This document shows, one piece after another, positions 6,411 to 7,908 of a stretch of DNA of 7,908 bases. Every line of letters begins with the position of its first letter. Positions within the stretch are counted from its first letter, which is position 1. A program made the position numbers and the translations under genes. The stretch comes from Pirellulales bacterium (GTDB lineage: Bacteria; Planctomycetota; Planctomycetia; Pirellulales; Thermoguttaceae). The notes below the pieces were generated by a model, which was not told the DNA's origin, searched no databases, and worked only from the letters and a program-made list of their open reading frames with translations. Location: assembly GCA_030605745.1 (NCBI GenBank), contig JAUWHT010000199.1, positions 1 to 7,908 on the forward strand. The letters are read 5' to 3'.

Positions 6411-6458
6411 CTAAGGTCCTTTATGACAGTTTTCACTTTTTTCAACGGAACCCCATTT

Positions 6459-7748
6459 ATGACAAGCGAATCAAAAACCACACAGAAATTGGCGATTGAC
6501 GGTGGCCCCAAGGCAGTCACCAACGAGCTTGTCGGCTGGCCGAATTTCGATGAGAAAGCGATCAAGGCCGTCGAAGCGGTGCTGCGCTCGAACAAGCCTA
6601 ACTACTGGACCGGCCCGAAGGGCATGGAGTTTGAGAAACGATTTGCCGAGTGGCAGGGCAGCAAGTTTGCGATCAGCACGACCAATGGCACCTCGGCATT
6701 GCACGTTGCGCTTGCGGCGTTGGGGATCGGACCGGGCGACGAGGTGATCGTGCCCAGCTACACCTTCATTGCCAGCAGCTTTTCGGTGGTCCAGGCCGGG
6801 GCCGTACCGCGGTTCGCCGATGTGAACCTGGAGGACCACTGCATCAGCGTCGAATCGGCCGAGAAGCTGGTCACACCGCGGACCAAGGCCATCATGCCGG
6901 TACACCTGTACGGCAACGTCTGCGAGATGGACCCGATTATGGAGTTCGCCGAGAAACACAACCTATTCGTCATCGAGGACAACGCCGAGGCGTTCGGCGG
7001 CCAGTACAAGAGCCGCAAGACGGGCACCATCGGGCACATTGCCGCGTGCAGCTTCTGCCAGAACAAGACCTTCACCACCGGCGGCGAGGGCGGAATGGTT
7101 ACAACCGACGACGAGGACCTGGTTTGGGAAGCACGCAGCTTCCGCGACCACGGCTACGACGTCAAGCTGCGCATGGGCCTGCTGGAGTTGGAGCAAAAGT
7201 TGCCTTACGTCCATAACCGCATCGGCTGGAACTACCGCATGACCGAGATGCAGTCGGCGATCGGGCTGGCCGAACTGGAGCGGATCGACAACTGGAACCT
7301 GCCCAACCGCCGGCGCAACGCCCATATTCTGATGGACGCCCTGGGGCAGTTACCCCAGGTGAAGTACATGCCCATCGACACCGACCAGCGGCGCAACGGC
7401 TGGTTTGTCTGTGCGTTTACGCTCGATATTGACAACATGAAGTGCGACATTGGCAGGTTCGTTGAGGCCGCCGGGGCCGAGGGCGCCCCCTGTTGGAAGG
7501 TGTTTTGGCCGCAGTGCCATACGGAGCGGGCGTTCACCGAGCGGCGGAGCTTCGGCGACTCGGGCTTCCCGTTTAGCTCCAAGGAGTACGCCGATCCGCA
7601 GAGCGTGGATTTCAGCAAGGTCGACGTGCCGAATGCCGTCTGGCACGAGTCACACACCTTCACCTGCTTCGCATATCCCACCTACACCGAGGACGACATG
7701 CAGCAGATCGCCGCCGCGTTGGTAAAGGTTATCAAGGCGTACAGTTAG
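6459..7748 (+). CDS. DegT/DnrJ/EryC1/StrS family PLP aminotransferase
   Basis: 429 residues from ATG 6459; ATG 6423 would add 12 mostly hydrophobic residues and has AAGG six bases upstream. I prefer 6459 because family members usually begin about ten residues before LAIDGGPK, but its ribosome binding site (GGAA, 6447-6450) is weak. It is a cytoplasmic fold-type I PLP enzyme, the family that transaminates keto-sugars, usually nucleotide-linked. Visible motifs: NGTSALHVAL (76-85, phosphate-binding side), VPSYTFIAS, IEDNAEA with Asp174 that contacts the PLP ring nitrogen, FCQNKTFTTGGEGGM with Lys203 as the probable Schiff-base lysine, and HNRIGWNYRMTEMQSAIG (252-269). Length is slightly above the usual 370-400. 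No signal peptide. It lies 302 bases beyond the exported oxidoreductase, and palindromes separate the two. Such enzymes often pair with cytoplasmic Gfo/Idh enzymes in amino-sugar synthesis, but the neighbour here is exported. Family certain, substrate unknown. Confidence 0.92.
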   Translation: MTSESKTTQKLAIDGGPKAVTNELVGWPNFDEKAIKAVEAVLRSNKPNYWTGPKGMEFEKRFAEWQGSKFAISTTNGTSALHVALAALGIGPGDEVIVPSYTFIASSFSVVQAGAVPRFADVNLEDHCISVESAEKLVTPRTKAIMPVHLYGNVCEMDPIMEFAEKHNLFVIEDNAEAFGGQYKSRKTGTIGHIAACSFCQNKTFTTGGEGGMVTTDDEDLVWEARSFRDHGYDVKLRMGLLELEQKLPYVHNRIGWNYRMTEMQSAIGLAELERIDNWNLPNRRRNAHILMDALGQLPQVKYMPIDTDQRRNGWFVCAFTLDIDNMKCDIGRFVEAAGAEGAPCWKVFWPQCHTERAFTERRSFGDSGFPFSSKEYADPQSVDFSKVDVPNAVWHESHTFTCFAYPTYTEDDMQQIAAALVKVIKAYS

Positions 7749-7772
7749 GCTATTAGGCTATTAGGCAGTTAG
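7745..7772 (+). repeat. 8-bp tandem repeat (TTAGGCTA) with stops in all three frames
   Basis: TTAGGCTA at 7745-7752 is repeated exactly at 7753-7760, imperfectly at 7761-7768 (TTAGGCAG) and partly at 7769-7772 (TTAG). The first unit contains the aminotransferase stop codon (7746-7748). Because the unit is 8 bases, the TAGs at 7746, 7754, 7762 and 7770 fall in successive frames, so all three forward frames are closed within 27 bases. It is probably slippage-prone simple repeat DNA. Confidence 0.8.
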
Positions 7773-7818
7773 TTCAAGTTTTGCACATTTTCGGGCTCGA
7801 AATGTAGCTGAAATGGTA

Positions 7819-7891
7819 TCGGCCTCCAGGCCAATTTGGGATAGCATGTGATTCAACCGTCACAAAACATTCCCGCAGGCAAGGAGGCCGA
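7819..7891 (+). promoter_or_regulatory. 9-bp inverted repeat that would sequester the ribosome binding site
   Basis: TCGGCCTCC at 7819-7827 is the exact reverse complement of GGAGGCCGA at 7883-7891. The right arm contains GGAGG of the Shine-Dalgarno site (AAGGAGG, 7881-7887) for the gene starting at 7895. An RNA starting upstream of 7819 could fold to hide that site, while one starting between the arms could not. The pairing is seen directly; regulation is inferred. Confidence 0.45.
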
Positions 7892-7894
7892 CCC

Positions 7895-7908
7895 ATGCAG
7901 CTTACTAC
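7895..7908 (+). CDS. start of a truncated gene, possibly an ISL3-family transposase
   Basis: Only four full codons, M-Q-L-T, plus two bases lie in the window. The start is well supported: AAGGAGG at 7881-7887, 7 bases before the ATG. The product cannot be determined from so little. The transposase suggestion rests on my recollection that planctomycete ISL3-family transposases begin MQL(K/T)T and on the IS-like end at 7793. It could equally be an unrelated protein. Confidence 0.4.

Larger units (their letters stand above)
6157..6458. other. 302-base intergenic region with palindromes, no gene
   Basis: I see no credible coding sequence here. An open frame from within the oxidoreductase gene runs through to about 6377, but it has no ribosome binding site and no recognisable protein. 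The region holds a weak stem-loop at 6167-6189, a 53-base palindrome at 6191-6243 and a perfect hairpin at 6391-6410. Bases 6244-6390 show nothing I can assign; TTGACA at 6374-6379 lacks a partner -10. The length and the palindromes suggest that the aminotransferase gene is not on the same mRNA as the upstream operon. Confidence 0.6.
7793..7908 (+). mobile_element. possible left end of an insertion sequence (ISL3-like), cut by the window
   Basis: GGGCTCGAAATG at 7793 resembles the GGCTC-type ends known from several ISL3-family elements, and a new gene with a strong ribosome binding site begins about 100 bases further in, the usual layout. The gene's first residues, MQLT, match my memory of planctomycete ISL3 transposases. 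ISL3 elements make 8-bp target duplications; the 8 bases before the proposed end are ACATTTTC. The right end is outside the window, so neither inverted repeat nor duplication can be confirmed, and the exact boundary is a guess. Confidence 0.35.

Overview
The window looks like chromosomal DNA of a Planctomycetota-type bacterium, or a close PVC relative. I infer this from three things: a row of exported proteins of families abundant in that group (GH123/DUF4091-like, LamG, DUF2961 and a Tat-exported Gfo/Idh/MocA oxidoreductase), GC-rich coding with Shine-Dalgarno sites, and GC-rich palindromes ending in GGCTAA between genes. No rRNA or tRNA gene and no CRISPR array is visible. Every gene I accept is on the + strand.

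Layout: 1-131 has no recognisable gene but holds a plausible sigma70-type promoter and a hairpin. 132-773 is the 3' remnant of a GH123/DUF4091-like gene without its start. A palindrome at 779-809 separates it from a probable three-gene operon: a secreted LamG protein with a seven-bladed beta-propeller inserted inside the LamG fold (848-2635), a secreted DUF2961/GH172-like protein with a duplicated jelly-roll (2663-4792), and a Tat-exported Gfo/Idh/MocA oxidoreductase (4849-6156). The gaps are 27 and 56 bases and each gene has its own ribosome binding site. A 302-base non-coding gap with two strong palindromes follows, then a cytoplasmic DegT/DnrJ/EryC1 (PLP) aminotransferase (6459-7748). After it come an 8-bp tandem repeat with stops in all three frames and what looks like the left end of an insertion sequence (possibly ISL3 family), whose transposase gene begins at 7895 and runs off the window.

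Working together (inference): the three exported proteins would bind, cleave and oxidise a glycan or glycoside outside the cytoplasm. The DUF2961 protein is the likely glycosidase, the LamG/propeller protein a likely binding protein, and the oxidoreductase acts on a sugar or released product. The aminotransferase acts inside the cell, is separated by palindromes, and probably belongs to a different transcript. The most unusual points are the propeller nested in LamG, the duplicated jelly-roll with an Asp at a probable catalytic Glu position, and an inverted repeat that could hide the transposase ribosome binding site.
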